Shown piece after piece: positions 11,766-22,309 of a stretch of DNA of 64,000 nt. Below the pieces are notes generated by a model. That model was not told the DNA's origin, ran no database searches, and saw nothing but the letters and a program-made list of their open reading frames with translations. A program made the translations under genes and the position numbers. Numbering within the stretch: the first letter of the stretch is position 1; every line of letters starts with the position of its first letter. This DNA is from Pontederia crassipes (taxonomy: Eukaryota; Streptophyta; Magnoliopsida; Commelinales; Pontederiaceae). The stretch is from contig CM060198.1 of NCBI GenBank assembly GCA_030549335.1, positions 62,909,378 through 62,973,377 of the forward strand. The letters run 5' to 3'.

Positions 11766-13109
11766 CTAACCTCAGGCTATTTCAGAGTCAACATGAACTC
11801 TGAACATATTCATCACAGGTACAAAATATAAGTATAGAATTCTCCTTTTTTTTATCACATAGTAGTAACTATATCCACGATCATTTGTTTTGATAGTTCC
11901 GTCATTAATTCAGCGCTAACTTAGATAAGTCCAGGATGCTTGTAAAGTTGAATATAATTTCATAATTATTGCACTAGGAATTGCAAGCTCAAGACTCTAA
12001 GCTATAAATAAATAGGAGATCTGCCTTTTAAATCATTACTAACTTTCTAAAAGTCTCTTTTGATTAATCCACATGTTCTTCTCTTCCGATCGTTAGTAGC
12101 TTCAGCCATCTAGAATGAGAACTAGGGTATAATGGCATCCCAAGTCCCAACAATGATTCTATGATCTTTCCGTAATAGACCCAAAATGGAAGACCACATG
12201 AACCGACTACTTAACGGTAACTAGCTCTTGATACTTGATGCTTGATAGCAATTTAATGCTTTGCCACAGTTCAATGCTTGTGTTGTTTAGCATGCCTCAT
12301 CGTGTACAACCACATAGTAGACAACTTTCTCTTAAATTCCTGCTCTCGGCATATGTAACTCATAATGGATGGTTAAATAACCAGAAAAATTTTGTGAATC
12401 ACATGATGGAGCTCTGACTCCAAACCAGAACCTTGTTGTTCAACCCCTATAACATTATGCAGGAGCAAATAGTTGAGAAGTACATGAATCACATGGGCTA
12501 TTTCCAATTCTCCATCCAATGGAGATATAGACCTGTGATATGCCATAATGCAAAATTTTGGAATTATAAAACGTTATTGTTCAACATATAATTTGTTAGA
12601 AATATAATATTCTTTTTACTTATTTGATTTCTTGGTTTATGTCTGTAAATTTAATGGGCATATGAAGTTGTTCATTCCATTGATTGAAAATAAAAAAAAA
12701 GACTTAAGTTGCATGATTTTTTATGCGCTAAATAATTGTTGCAAGTTACGTGATTTTTTACAATCCTAAGTTCTATTTCACATATGATAAAATATTTATA
12801 TGATTGATAAAGATGTATATGTTTGGATTGAGGGGGAAGGAGGAGATAGAGGAGGGGAAGGGAAAAGGGATCAAAAGTTACCCTAATTTGGTTACTAAAA
12901 TTTAAGTGGAGGGGAAAGTTAAAAGAAGGTTGAAAGTTAACTCCCATTACCTTTAAGCCATCACTATTGTTTCGAATGCAAATCGGGGTTGAATCAAAGT
13001 TCAAATCTCACTAAAAGACTATATACAGTGCAATTACCAAATACCATCGTGTGACCCTATTACAAAAGAGTAAAAAAGAAGAGCCACCGCATTGTCTCTC
13101 CTCTATTGC
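11766..13109. other. Intergenic region downstream of the PPR gene
   Basis: Probable 3' UTR of the PPR gene, then AT-rich spacer with a purine-rich patch at about 12830-12930. No coding signature recognised. Confidence 0.5.
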
Positions 13110-13184
13110 TATAAAACAGCCTCTTATTCTCGCCAGTAGCCTCCGAGTTCTTCGCACAAGTATTATTCTTCTGATTCAGAAGAG
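13110..13184 (+). promoter_or_regulatory. Candidate core promoter and 5' leader exon of an unidentified transcript
   Basis: TATAAAAC at 13110-13117 is followed about 70 bp later by a good splice donor, AGAG|GTAAAG (GT at 13185). The arrangement of CT-rich leader, donor and then a long T-rich intron-like stretch is typical of plant genes with a 5' UTR intron. The next acceptor-like site, TTTTCTTCAG, ends at 13581. Its downstream sequence has about 60 codons open in one frame (including KLYKELWDLENAIG) that I cannot assign to a family. This could be the promoter relic of the calmodulin-like pseudogene or another decayed gene. Confidence 0.3.
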
Positions 13185-14046
13185 GTAAAGTTTCCTTTCA
13201 GAATTTTTTTTTGTTGATAGTTCCTTTTTTATGTTTACTGTCTGATTCGAGGTTTTCTCAATCATTTGGGGATGAGTTTCTTGGTTTACATTTGGTTCCT
13301 TTTTTTTTAATCCGACTTTTTGAGATGCCTTGTTTTGAGATTTAGCATTTATGGTTCATTCTATATCAGAAATTTTGTTTTTTGCTTCAGTCTCTAGATT
13401 GGAATTCTGTTTGGATATCTTAATCGTTGTTCTTTTATAACTAAATTGCACCTGCCCTAAGAAAAAAAAGAAAATTGCATATGATGTCGGAAGAATTTTA
13501 ATTTAATGAGCACGAACATTCTCCTCAGAGCAATTGGATTTGAACTTTATGCAATTATGATTGCACATTGCTTTTCTTCAGTTGAAAGAAATCTGCAAAA
13601 CTCTACAAAGAGCTGTGGGATCTTGAAAATGCTATTGGCAACATAGTAATAGTTGCCAGGGTTGATGGTCACTTGTGGTGGATCTTTTGGAGCTTCGTGA
13701 GCTCATCCAGGAGCATCCTGCTGTGGTATTCTGAGAACCCATTTAACCATTTGAGACAACCAGCTGACTCATAATCTTCAGCTTTCTCGCTGTGATAAAT
13801 AACAAGTTACCAAGGGCACATCCGATAAGGAAATTTTCAGGCACCAATATTGTCTTGGCTTAGAGTCTAGCAAACACAAAATGACATCCGCTGACAGCAA
13901 TGGCTTAACTAGCTCACCCCGAAACTAGATTACTGTTTTTTTTTTAAATCCCGGATCCTCACTGTTTCTTTTGTTCTCCAAGATGATAAAGAACAGTTGC
14001 AATAAGTTTAAGACAAAATGGATGTATAATGCTTTGAAGTAGAATG
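13185..14046. other. Intron-like or intergenic sequence
   Basis: T-rich sequence followed by an unassigned exon-like patch at about 13582-13770. No protein family recognised. Confidence 0.35.
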
Positions 14047-14298
14047 TCACAAACAAGAAACAACAACAACAACAAAACCTTATCCCACTAGGTGGGGTCA
14101 GCTACATGGATCATACGACGTCATTCCGCTCTATTAGTAACCAAACATTTCGGTATATTATTCACCAATAGATCTTGCTCTATTAGTTCGTCAAGTGTCC
14201 GCCTTGGCCTCCCTCTCCCTCTTTTAATCAGACTCCAGATTATTTGATCTACTCTTCTTACTGGCGCATCTAATGGTTTTTTCATCACAAACAAGAAA
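14047..14298 (-). mobile_element. 5'-truncated RTE LINE copy with 14 bp TSD
   Basis: The segment 14061-14284 is the reverse complement of the last about 220 bp of the RTE element at 23053-26186, tail repeat included. It encodes on the minus strand the same C-terminal motifs (PLDAPVRRVDQIIWS, KRGRGRPRRTL, EQDLLVNNIPK). It is flanked by direct repeats TCACAAACAAGAAA at 14047-14060 and 14285-14298. There are few substitutions relative to the full element, so the insertion is fairly young. Confidence 0.95.
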
Positions 14299-14401
14299 AA
14301 TGTTTTTTTATCAAACAGCTGATATATATATACATATACTGCCACCTCCTTAATACCCTCCTCCGGTGACAAAGAAGGAACGGGTGATCAGATCATATAG
14401 C

Positions 14402-14787
14402 ATGGCCGACAAGTCCTCGACGGTGATGGTGACGCTGCACAGGGGGCTGGAACCGTTGGACTTGGCGGAAATGAAGAGGGTGTTCCAGATGTTCGACCGG
14501 AACGGGGACTGGGCAATAACAGGAAGGAGCTGGGCGACTCGCTGGATAACCTGGGGATATACATCCCGGAGGAGGAGCTGGCGGCGATGATCGAGAAAAT
14601 CGACGTGAATGGGGACGGGTGTGTGGACACCGACGAGTTCGGGACGCTGTCTTGTTGTCTTGTGTGCAAGACGATCATGGACGAGCGGGACGAGGAGGAC
14701 ATGCGGGAGGCGTTCAACGTGTTCGACCAGAACGGTGACGGCTTCATCACCGTCGACGAGCTCTGGTCCGTGCTCACCTCGCTGGAG

Positions 14788-14790
<3 letters not shown>
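14402..14790 (+). pseudogene. Calmodulin-like (CML) pseudogene, frameshifted and truncated
   Basis: The ATG at 14402 opens a frame reading [18 protein letters not shown], the first EF-hand of a CML3/5/7-type calcium sensor. The frame breaks in the first loop at about 14508-14521, where a net one-base loss occurred. The second hand continues in another frame ([18 protein letters not shown], then [20 protein letters not shown]). A few aberrant codons (SCCLVCK) follow, then the third hand ([40 protein letters not shown]). Sequence is then lost into an AT repeat at 14791, so the fourth EF-hand is missing. Loop residues Asp/Asn/Asp/Glu are otherwise well kept and codons remain GC rich, so the loss looks recent. 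It cannot encode a full sensor. Confidence 0.92.
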
Positions 14791-14854
<64 letters not shown>

Positions 14855-14920
14855 CAAAGCCTTATCCCACTAGGTGGGGTCGGCATATATATATATATAT
14901 GTACGTACGTATATATATAT
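14791..14920. repeat. (AT)n tract interrupted by an RTE tail fragment
   Basis: An AT run of about 60 bp (14791-14853) is followed by a 31 bp RTE tail fragment, then another AT-rich run with GTACGTACGT (14885-14920). The repeat directly abuts the broken CML gene. Confidence 0.95.
14854..14884 (-). mobile_element. 31 bp RTE tail fragment inside an AT microsatellite
   Basis: ACAAAGCCTTATCCCACTAG followed by GTGGGGTCGGC matches the RTE tail in reverse orientation, with only one CAA unit left. AT repeats lie on both sides, so a target duplication cannot be told apart from the microsatellite. The 5' truncation is within a few bases of that in the copy at 5726-5766. Confidence 0.88.
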
Positions 14921-15690
14921 TCCAATTCGGAGCTCAAAAAAGCATGCAAACTGGGAAAATGGAACCAGAAGGGATTCTGTCTGAAGTTTGATTTTTTTTT
15001 CAACTAACTGAGCAATTTTTCATTGATTCTATTTCCTGAATTGCTTTTTCTGAACTTCTGTTAATATTTGAATAAGAGAATATAGATCTTAACTGAATAT
15101 GAAAAGTTGAGTATGACTTGCATGCATTAATTTTACCTAGAGGTTTATCATGCAACTAAGCCAAGGTTGGTGTCAACCATTACACCTGCTCTATTTTTAA
15201 CCATTACATCAATCTGTTTTTCTCCCCACAGTTTTTTAATGGAGTGAGACTAGGTGCCGACGGATATTTAGTTCCGTTACTTGTGTCTATGCTATATAGA
15301 AGGTTTGGGTGGATGTGGACCATGTTTCAACACTATTGATCTGCTTGCTTCCATACACGTGTCATAAATTCATTTTGCAGGTAAATATTTTTTCAATTTA
15401 TAATTTAGATGGATCTTCTGTTTCTAGCCATCAGATTGAGATAGAGGCATATTATGTGGATGGAAATTCGAAGAAGACTAGCCGCACAATTCATCATTTT
15501 AGTCTCTTGCTGGTGATTTCTTTAGACAATTAGATGGACCAAATACCTCCGTTCTTTGGATTTATGCATGTTTCAATACTTCCAACATAAAACAAAGCCT
15601 TGCAATTGAAATGGAGGAAATATTTTTTTGTCATCACAGAGAAAACATTATGGCTCATGAACGAACAAATCGAACAAGAAAATTTCGTCC
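14921..15690. other. Intergenic region, no gene recognised
   Basis: AT-rich spacer after the CML pseudogene. The fourth EF-hand could not be found here by eye in any frame. Confidence 0.45.
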
Positions 15691-15825
15691 ACTTCTCCTC
15701 TACTCCCTCGATCAAAACATTATTACGAGTGGATGCCAACTGTAGTAGTGCCTGGTAGAGTAGGATTAACCTTGGAAAGTATATAAATTATCCTTCATTT
15801 TAAGCATTAAGGCTAAATAATTTTT
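15691..15825. repeat. Duplicated segment A, copy 1 (partner 39137-39273)
   Basis: Shares TCCCTCGATC, ATTACGAGTGG, CTGGTAGAGTAG and ACCTTGGAAAGTATATAAAT with 39137-39273, in the same order. It is the left end of an ancient duplication that also includes segments at 18980-19132 and 19344-19380. Confidence 0.8.
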
Positions 15826-16329
15826 CCGATTGACATATGTTAAAATATTGAAACAACAGATAGTGATTTTTGTTTAAATCTTTCAAATTTTGATAACCCA
15901 AGTTCAAAATTACTAGTTTGATAATATAAGTTCAACCGTATTATCTTTTTATTTTATTTTAAATTATCTATGAAATGATAATCTACATTACGTAGGATAG
16001 GATGTCCACCCTTAAATTTAGGTGGTAATTGATTTTTATATTCTTTTTCTATTTACCTTTCTTTTTCAATATTGAATAGATAAGATATGAAGATTATAAA
16101 TTTATATAATTGTCACAACGATAAAAAAGAAATTTATTATTATCATCATCACCATCATAATTAAGAAATTATTTTCGTTAAAAAAGTATTCATTAATGAT
16201 GCATGCAAAATATAACATATTTTAGATTACAGTTAATTTTTTGTAATTTAATCATGTCATGCATCATTTTAGGCCACTTTTAATGGTAATTTTGGATTTA
16301 TTGATTTTGCCTATTAATTCTCTGAATAT

Positions 16330-17445
16330 TTTAATTGTGGACGGATTAATTAAAATTTGACAATTATTGTGTAGGGAAAGCCGAGTACAAGGGATTATAC
16401 CACTTCGAGCGGATACCAAACTGATTTTATCAAGTTGAATTATTGGGCGTCAAGTTATTAGCTTAAGTTTGTCGGTCAAAATCATATTTGAAAGGAGTTC
16501 TTATGGGTGTAAAAGTAAGATGACCTTCTATTAGCTAGACATTATCTTCGGGCGACAAAATCTATCCTTATGGATTTTGCGGTCGTAATACAAAAGCTAA
16601 AGGAAATTTTACATGCACAAGACAGACAAAAATGAAAAAAATCATGGGACACAAAACCACCATCATTAACTAAGATCGATGAAGACTTTCGGCCGTAATA
16701 TCCAACCATAAAGAGATCATTGGGCACAATATACAACCAAATCAAAATCCTATTATTAACCAAGGATGGATACATCGTCCGTGATCATTAACCAATAATG
16801 GGGTGCAAAACTCTATCATTAACCAAGGTAATATCCCTATCATTGGACGATAAAACATTAAGAAGCTTTTCATTATTAACCAACATTCAAGTTTATCCTT
16901 AACCAATACTTAGTAAGTATCATCGGTCATTAACCAATCATTGGGCGCAAAAACACCATCATTATTTGGTGTCCGAGAATCAAATCAAAGGGCAATTTTA
17001 CCGAGCGTAAAGTGGAGAATTAAGAGAATATTGGCCGTAAATCAAATTCAGAGGATTTTTACGGGCACAAAAGCAATGATAAGCAATTATCCTTGACCAC
17101 TTCTTGAATGTTATCGGCCAATAAGTTTATCCCCAGGAGCCAAATGAATAATATTTTATCATTAATCAAAGTTTTATCAGTCCGAGATTTGAAGGACTTA
17201 AAGTTTATCTCCTCCAAGTTAAATTCGATCGTACGATTTACGTCCGTGATCAACATAAAGACTCGTTCACACCTATAAATAGATGATGAAATCATCAATC
17301 CAACTCGTGCTTTGAAGTGTGGTTTTTTTTACGGCGAGTCGAGAGTCTGCAGGCTTCGACCAAGAGAGAGAGTTGATTAGACGACTGATCCAGACGCTTC
17401 GACAACATACGATGATCCTGTTTTATTCTTGGTATAATTCATCCA

Positions 17446-17495
<50 letters not shown>

Positions 17496-18210
17496 CTCTA
17501 TGCAATTCTAGGATGAACCCTTATTTTTATTATTGAATTTCTTTTGATCAATTTTAAATTGCGTTTAATGCTTTTAATTTAATTATTTAAAATTTTGAGC
17601 TAAGTAATTACTAGTTTGTGGACTACTTGATTTCAAATTTTTTTAGTCAAATTAAATGATTTATTATGAAATAAAAAATTGAAATAGGTCTAATAACTAG
17701 TGTGTAGAGAATTAAATCTATGTGATCTATTAATCTATACCAGTTTGTGGAGTGATTAATAGTCTAGAATTTTTCATATTAATGCATCTTAATTTTAATC
17801 TCATCTGCATGAATATCAGTTTGTGAGATTTCAGTTTTGATTAAATTTAAGACAGTTTAATTTGCTTGATTGGACTCGGTGATAATAATCTTGTAAATTA
17901 ATAATTTAGGAAAATTCTTAATCATCTTAAGAAGTTTAATTTATCTTTTTTGGTTCACATATTTATTCTTAATTTATTATCATCCTAAGACATAGCTTCA
18001 ACATCATGATCTTATCTTATTATTATATTATTTTCTCTATTTTATTTTTACAAAACTTATTTTCAAAATTCTATATTTTTCTTCTCTCTTATTAATTTAT
18101 AAAATTAGACATTGAAATCCATGTTATTCAACAATCTTTACTCATTTTTATTATATTACTTAAAGGACTAGTGTACTTGTTAGCGGATTTATTTTGCTAT
18201 ATCATTTTAC
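16330..18210. other. Probable degenerate LTR-retrotransposon-derived segment
   Basis: From about 16530 to 17180 the motif CATTAACCAA, often followed by TTGGGCGCAAAA-like sequence, recurs at irregular spacing. A TATA-like CTATAAATAG lies at about 17272. A T-rich stretch ending near 18210 resembles retrotransposon LTR or leader sequence, including TTTGTGGA motifs repeated near 17615, 17742 and 17818. This segment is absent from the partner duplication at 39.1-40.2 kb, which fits an insertion. No coding domains and no clean LTR pair were found, so the assignment is tentative. Confidence 0.35.
17446..17495. repeat. (ATT)n microsatellite
   Basis: About 16 ATT units. In one frame it reads as a poly-Tyr run, which has no coding meaning. 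Confidence 0.97.
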
Positions 18211-18979
18211 ACATCAATTATGTACACATGAATATAATATTATAATTAGTCACAATATATTTTTTAATATTTCACATATTAATAATATATTGTCGTTGAA
18301 AATATGTTACATATTTATAAATTTATTTTATAAATCTTATGAATTTTTAGTTCAATATAGTTGAAATATATAATTTTTAGCTTGGATTATTAATAAATGT
18401 ATTATTGTAAGAAAATGTACACTATTTAGTAATATTTTTATTATAAATAAATAATGTTATTTGAATTCTTAGACACATTAGAGTAAACAATGTACATTAA
18501 TGATAATCTAATAACTGGTAATCTTCATATTAAATAATATAAATTTTTAAGTAATATAAAAAGGCAATATAGTAAACACCCGATATAATGATTGAACAAG
18601 TGAATATCAGTAAATACTCATTTGATATATTTTAGATCACTTTTATCATAATTTAACTAATAGCTCATTTCCTAGTGATATATATATTTTTTAAAATTGT
18701 ACAATTTCTTTTATACCAAAAATGTTAAATATAAGCATGCATTTAAAATTATAAAATTGCTCAAGAAAACAATTGATAGGTTTAGAAAATGAATAAAGTT
18801 AAAGGCGGAAACAATTTCTCAATCTCTCATCACCCATTAAACCAAATATCTTGGATGATTAGTATAATAATAGTATAAGCTGTAATCGCCATCCTATAAT
18901 TTAATTTACTAAATGCTTTAGATAGAGTTTTGTTTTTGAGTTATAATCTATGTAATTACCATTAGGTAAAGCGTAGAGG
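18211..18979. other. AT-rich spacer, no gene recognised
   Basis: Very AT-rich sequence without coding signatures or repeat ends. Confidence 0.5.
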
Positions 18980-19132
18980 TTTGACTAAAGTCAAGTTTTA
19001 CCATATTGAATTGAGAACTTTAATAAATTACTTTGAGCGCTAGAGGATAGATATTAAGTTATATATTTTTTGTATTTTATCTCTTTCAAAAATACTACCT
19101 CAATTATTAGTAACAACTTAAAATTTTGAACG
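18980..19132. repeat. Duplicated segment B, copy 1 (partner 39870-40014)
   Basis: Shares TTGACTAAAGTCAA, TTTTACCATATTGA, AGAGGATAGATATT and TTTTATCTCTT with 39870-40014, in order and with moderate divergence. It lies immediately upstream of the maturase leader. Confidence 0.82.
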
Positions 19133-19520
19133 TTATATATTGAAACGTCCTACATATTGGGCCCAAAACGGCCCAAACATTGCTGGGAGTTAACAGTGAT
19201 GGACAGCTTAATTATACCACAAATTACTTTCGTACCGCGTTGCCGCCGAAGGTTCGAGTGCAACCTGTTCGCCGAAATGCCACTTTAGATGTGGGTAGGA
19301 GCTTGCAGGCGGACTCCCAATGCGCGCAACTCTCATCCTCCGACATGTTCATGGCGCGCTGGCCTCGGCAGGCGCACGCACTGGTGTAGTTCATCTGTCC
19401 TCCTCTTTAGCCTTGGATAGACATCTTTGAAACCTTTTTTTTTTTTTTGAGAAGGCAACATCTTTGAAGCTTAAAAAGTTCGACACCACTGCCTCATAGC
19501 TCTAGTCATGGTCGATTGTC

Positions 19521-21899
19521 GTGTGTGCAGCAGAGCAGCTGTTTTCGCTCACGGGACGCCACGCAAGAGCTTCGGATTTCATCTTGGGGGACATCGAAGA
19601 CACCGCGAAGAGCACGGACCAAGCGCCCCAAGACGAAAGAGCTGATGACCCCACGAGTTCGCTAGCGAAGAGCTTGGCTTGCCTCAACGACGAATCTTTG
19701 TCTCCTGTCAGCAGAAAGCCGCTGACGCGAATGGAGACGAAGAGGTTGATTGAGCTCCGCATCAAGAAGCGTGTCAAGGCGCAGTATTCCAATGGAAAGT
19801 ATCATAATCTTATGAGTAAAGTGATTGCCGATGCTGCTACGCTGCAGGACGCCTACAACATCATTCGGCTTAACTCGAACGTGGACTTGGCTACGGCTAA
19901 AGATGACATCTGCTTCGTTTCCTTGGCCGAGCAGCTTGCTGCTGGAGGATTTGATGTTGAATCCAATGCACTGTCTCTGTATTCCAAAGGCAAGTCAAAA
20001 GAATGTTTGGTTCTGCCTAAGTTAAATCTCAGAATCATTCAAGAAGCCATCAGGGTAGTGCTGGAGATCATTTATAGGCCACATTTTTCTAAGATTACCC
20101 ATGGAAGCCGAAGTGGAAGAGGGCATTGGTCGGCTGTGAATTATATATCCAAAGAAATTTCCAAACATGACTGGTGGTTTGCAGTATCCTTCAATAAAGT
20201 CATAGACAATAACATGTTTTCCAAGCTCATAGTTGACATGAAGGAAATGATTGAGGATTCGAGTCTATTCAGTCTCCTCAGTTGCATGTTCAATTCCAAT
20301 GTACTTAATTTGGTATTTGGTGACTTCCCAAAGGGTCATGGTCTTCCCCAGGAGGGTGTCCTCTCACCCATTCTGATGAATATTTATCTCGACAACTTTG
20401 ATCGTGAAGTTTTTAGGATATGCATGAGATACGAGAGTCTTGATACACAATTAAACGGAAACAAGGATATTAGGACATCAAAACTACGTAGCTGGATGCG
20501 GAGACAAATAAAAGAGAACAGTGATAAGTGCGACCAACAACGAAATGATGATACAGAAACACGAGTTTGTGCTTGCAGATATATGGATGAAATCTTTGTT
20601 GCAGTTTCAGGTTCCAAAAACATGGCAATGACCTTAAAACATGAGATCCTAAGTTATCTGGAAAACTCATTGTATCTCGATGCAGAAAACTGGACAGGAC
20701 TTTCAACAACTGGAAAGGGTTCTCGAGGGATACAGTTTGTTGGTACTTTGGTTCGTATAGTTGCTCAAGAAAGTGCTGCATTGAGAGCCGTGCACAAGCT
20801 GCAACACAAAGTTGGACTATTTGCTTCTCAAAAGCAAGAAATTTGGGATGCTATGATGCTTCGTATAGGTAAAATGTGGTTGGCATATGGTTTGAGAAGA
20901 ATCAAAGAATCAGAGATCAAGTCACTTGGGCTTAGCACTCCATTGTTGGATTATATTTCTCAATTTCGGAAAGATGGTATGAAGACTGATCATTGGTTCA
21001 AGTCCTTGTTGAAGATCTGGATGCAAGACGTCAATGCCAGATCCGAAGCCAATGAAGATGTCCTCCTTTCGAAGTACGTTGCTGAACCAGCATTGCCACA
21101 AGATTTGAGGGAGTCATTTTACAATTTCCAGAAGCAAGCTGAGAAATATGTTTCATTAGAGAGGTCAGCCACTCTTGAGCTATTGCAAAGTTCGCACACT
21201 TGCTCCAGTCCTACTTCGGAAAATACAGCCGTCAGATTGGAAGCACCTATCAACTATATTGCTAGAAGCCTTCGTCGTCATGGTTTGGTCAATATGGAAG
21301 GGTTCCCAAGACATGTCTCCTGTCTTGTCTTACAAGATGATGATCAGATCATCAGCTGGTTTTCAGGATTGGTTCGCAGGTGGACAAATTGGTATAACAA
21401 GTTTGATAATTTTGGTGATATCAAGTTCTTGATGGTGGATTGCCTTAGAAAATCATGCATCCGAACACTGGCTGCAAAGTATCGAACTCATGAAGTTTTA
21501 ATCGAGAAAAAATTTGAATTGGAGCAGAATGGTATTCCTTTGGCAGAGGACTTGGATGCTGATTTTGCAGAAATGGGATCTAGCACTTCTCATATTGATG
21601 ATGCTTTGATGTATGGAATTTGTAACACAGGCTTGTGTATGTTGTCTTTGTCAAGGGTTAAAGTCCCAGCACGGACATTTCATTGCTTTGTTCTGGGCTG
21701 CACTGTGGTTTCTCCTAGCATGTACATTCTTCATGTCAAGGAGAAACAAAAGTTCCCTGGATGGAAGACAGGATTCTCGACATGTGTACCTGCCAGCCTG
21801 CACAGGAGACGAATTGGTTTGTGCAGTCAGCATGTTAAAGATTTGTATCTGGGTCATATATCTCTTCAAAGCATAGAATTTGGTGCTCTGAACAGGTAG
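19521..21899 (+). CDS. nMAT3: Nuclear-encoded group II intron maturase, nMAT3-like (start unresolved)
   Basis: The reading frame is open from 19506 to the TAG at 21897-21899, but contains no ATG before 19731. The true start is therefore probably in an upstream exon (candidate acceptors GTGTGCAG at 19530 and GCAGCAG at 19533), or the start is lost. The N-terminal part holds RLIELRIKKRVKAQYSNGKY. Reverse-transcriptase motifs follow, with GHGLPQEGVLSPILMNIYLD and the active-site box CRYMDEIFVAVSG near 20580, where the usual YADD is YMDE. The maturase domain X shows LVRRWTNWYNKFDN and LRKSCIRTLAAKYR (about 21370-21480). A C-terminal remnant of the endonuclease region ends in IGLCSQHVKDLYLGHISLQS. 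Family members are imported into mitochondria and splice nad-gene group II introns. Assignment to nMAT3 rather than nMAT4 rests on the C-terminus and degenerate catalytic box and is not certain. No intron is seen within the frame. Confidence 0.85.
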   Translation: MCAAEQLFSLTGRHARASDFILGDIEDTAKSTDQAPQDERADDPTSSLAKSLACLNDESLSPVSRKPLTRMETKRLIELRIKKRVKAQYSNGKYHNLMSKVIADAATLQDAYNIIRLNSNVDLATAKDDICFVSLAEQLAAGGFDVESNALSLYSKGKSKECLVLPKLNLRIIQEAIRVVLEIIYRPHFSKITHGSRSGRGHWSAVNYISKEISKHDWWFAVSFNKVIDNNMFSKLIVDMKEMIEDSSLFSLLSCMFNSNVLNLVFGDFPKGHGLPQEGVLSPILMNIYLDNFDREVFRICMRYESLDTQLNGNKDIRTSKLRSWMRRQIKENSDKCDQQRNDDTETRVCACRYMDEIFVAVSGSKNMAMTLKHEILSYLENSLYLDAENWTGLSTTGKGSRGIQFVGTLVRIVAQESAALRAVHKLQHKVGLFASQKQEIWDAMMLRIGKMWLAYGLRRIKESEIKSLGLSTPLLDYISQFRKDGMKTDHWFKSLLKIWMQDVNARSEANEDVLLSKYVAEPALPQDLRESFYNFQKQAEKYVSLERSATLELLQSSHTCSSPTSENTAVRLEAPINYIARSLRRHGLVNMEGFPRHVSCLVLQDDDQIISWFSGLVRRWTNWYNKFDNFGDIKFLMVDCLRKSCIRTLAAKYRTHEVLIEKKFELEQNGIPLAEDLDADFAEMGSSTSHIDDALMYGICNTGLCMLSLSRVKVPARTFHCFVLGCTVVSPSMYILHVKEKQKFPGWKTGFSTCVPASLHRRRIGLCSQHVKDLYLGHISLQSIEFGALNR

Positions 21900-22309
21900 C
21901 TAGCTTATTGTGGTTTTGGTGGTGAAAGCACACTTGGATATTGCTGTTGCTGACTGAAGTGAGTTGCTGCTGTGGTCACTCGCTGGTAATTCCTCCCTCC
22001 TCCCTCTGTTCCTCAATCTCTCTCGCTCTGCAAGCATCTAGGCTCCAAGTTCTCTGCCTCTCCGCTATGATTTCCCTGCTCACGAGCAAGGAATCCTAAG
22101 GCGCTGAGGACTCCCTGCTCGCGCAGGTTTCCTGTTAACACAGGTTTCCTGCTCGTGCCTGGGAGTTGAGAGCTCCCTGTGTCAGCAGGTAGCCTTGAGC
22201 TGTCGCACACACTGTTCTGCTCACGCAATGTTCTGTGCTCGCAAACAGGGAAGGATTGGAGTTGGACAGTTTATCCGATAGCACATCTTGTTTTTTATTT
22301 AGGATTAAT
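21900..22309. other. 3' flank of the maturase gene with CTGCTCGCGCAGG-like repeats
   Basis: At about 22070-22250 short phrases such as TCCCTGCTCGCGCAGGTTTC, GTTTCCTGCTCGTGC and CTGCTCACG recur several times at irregular spacing. Composition is GC richer than the flanks. No coding family recognised; origin unknown. Confidence 0.45.

Noticed and set aside
17319..17516. Open frame with a long Tyr run
   Set aside because: It is the translation of an ATT microsatellite; no conserved flanks.
19180..19389. 69-codon frame upstream of the maturase as its first exon
   Set aside because: Its possible donor (GT at 19384) gives the wrong phase for the candidate acceptors, and it shows no clear targeting peptide.
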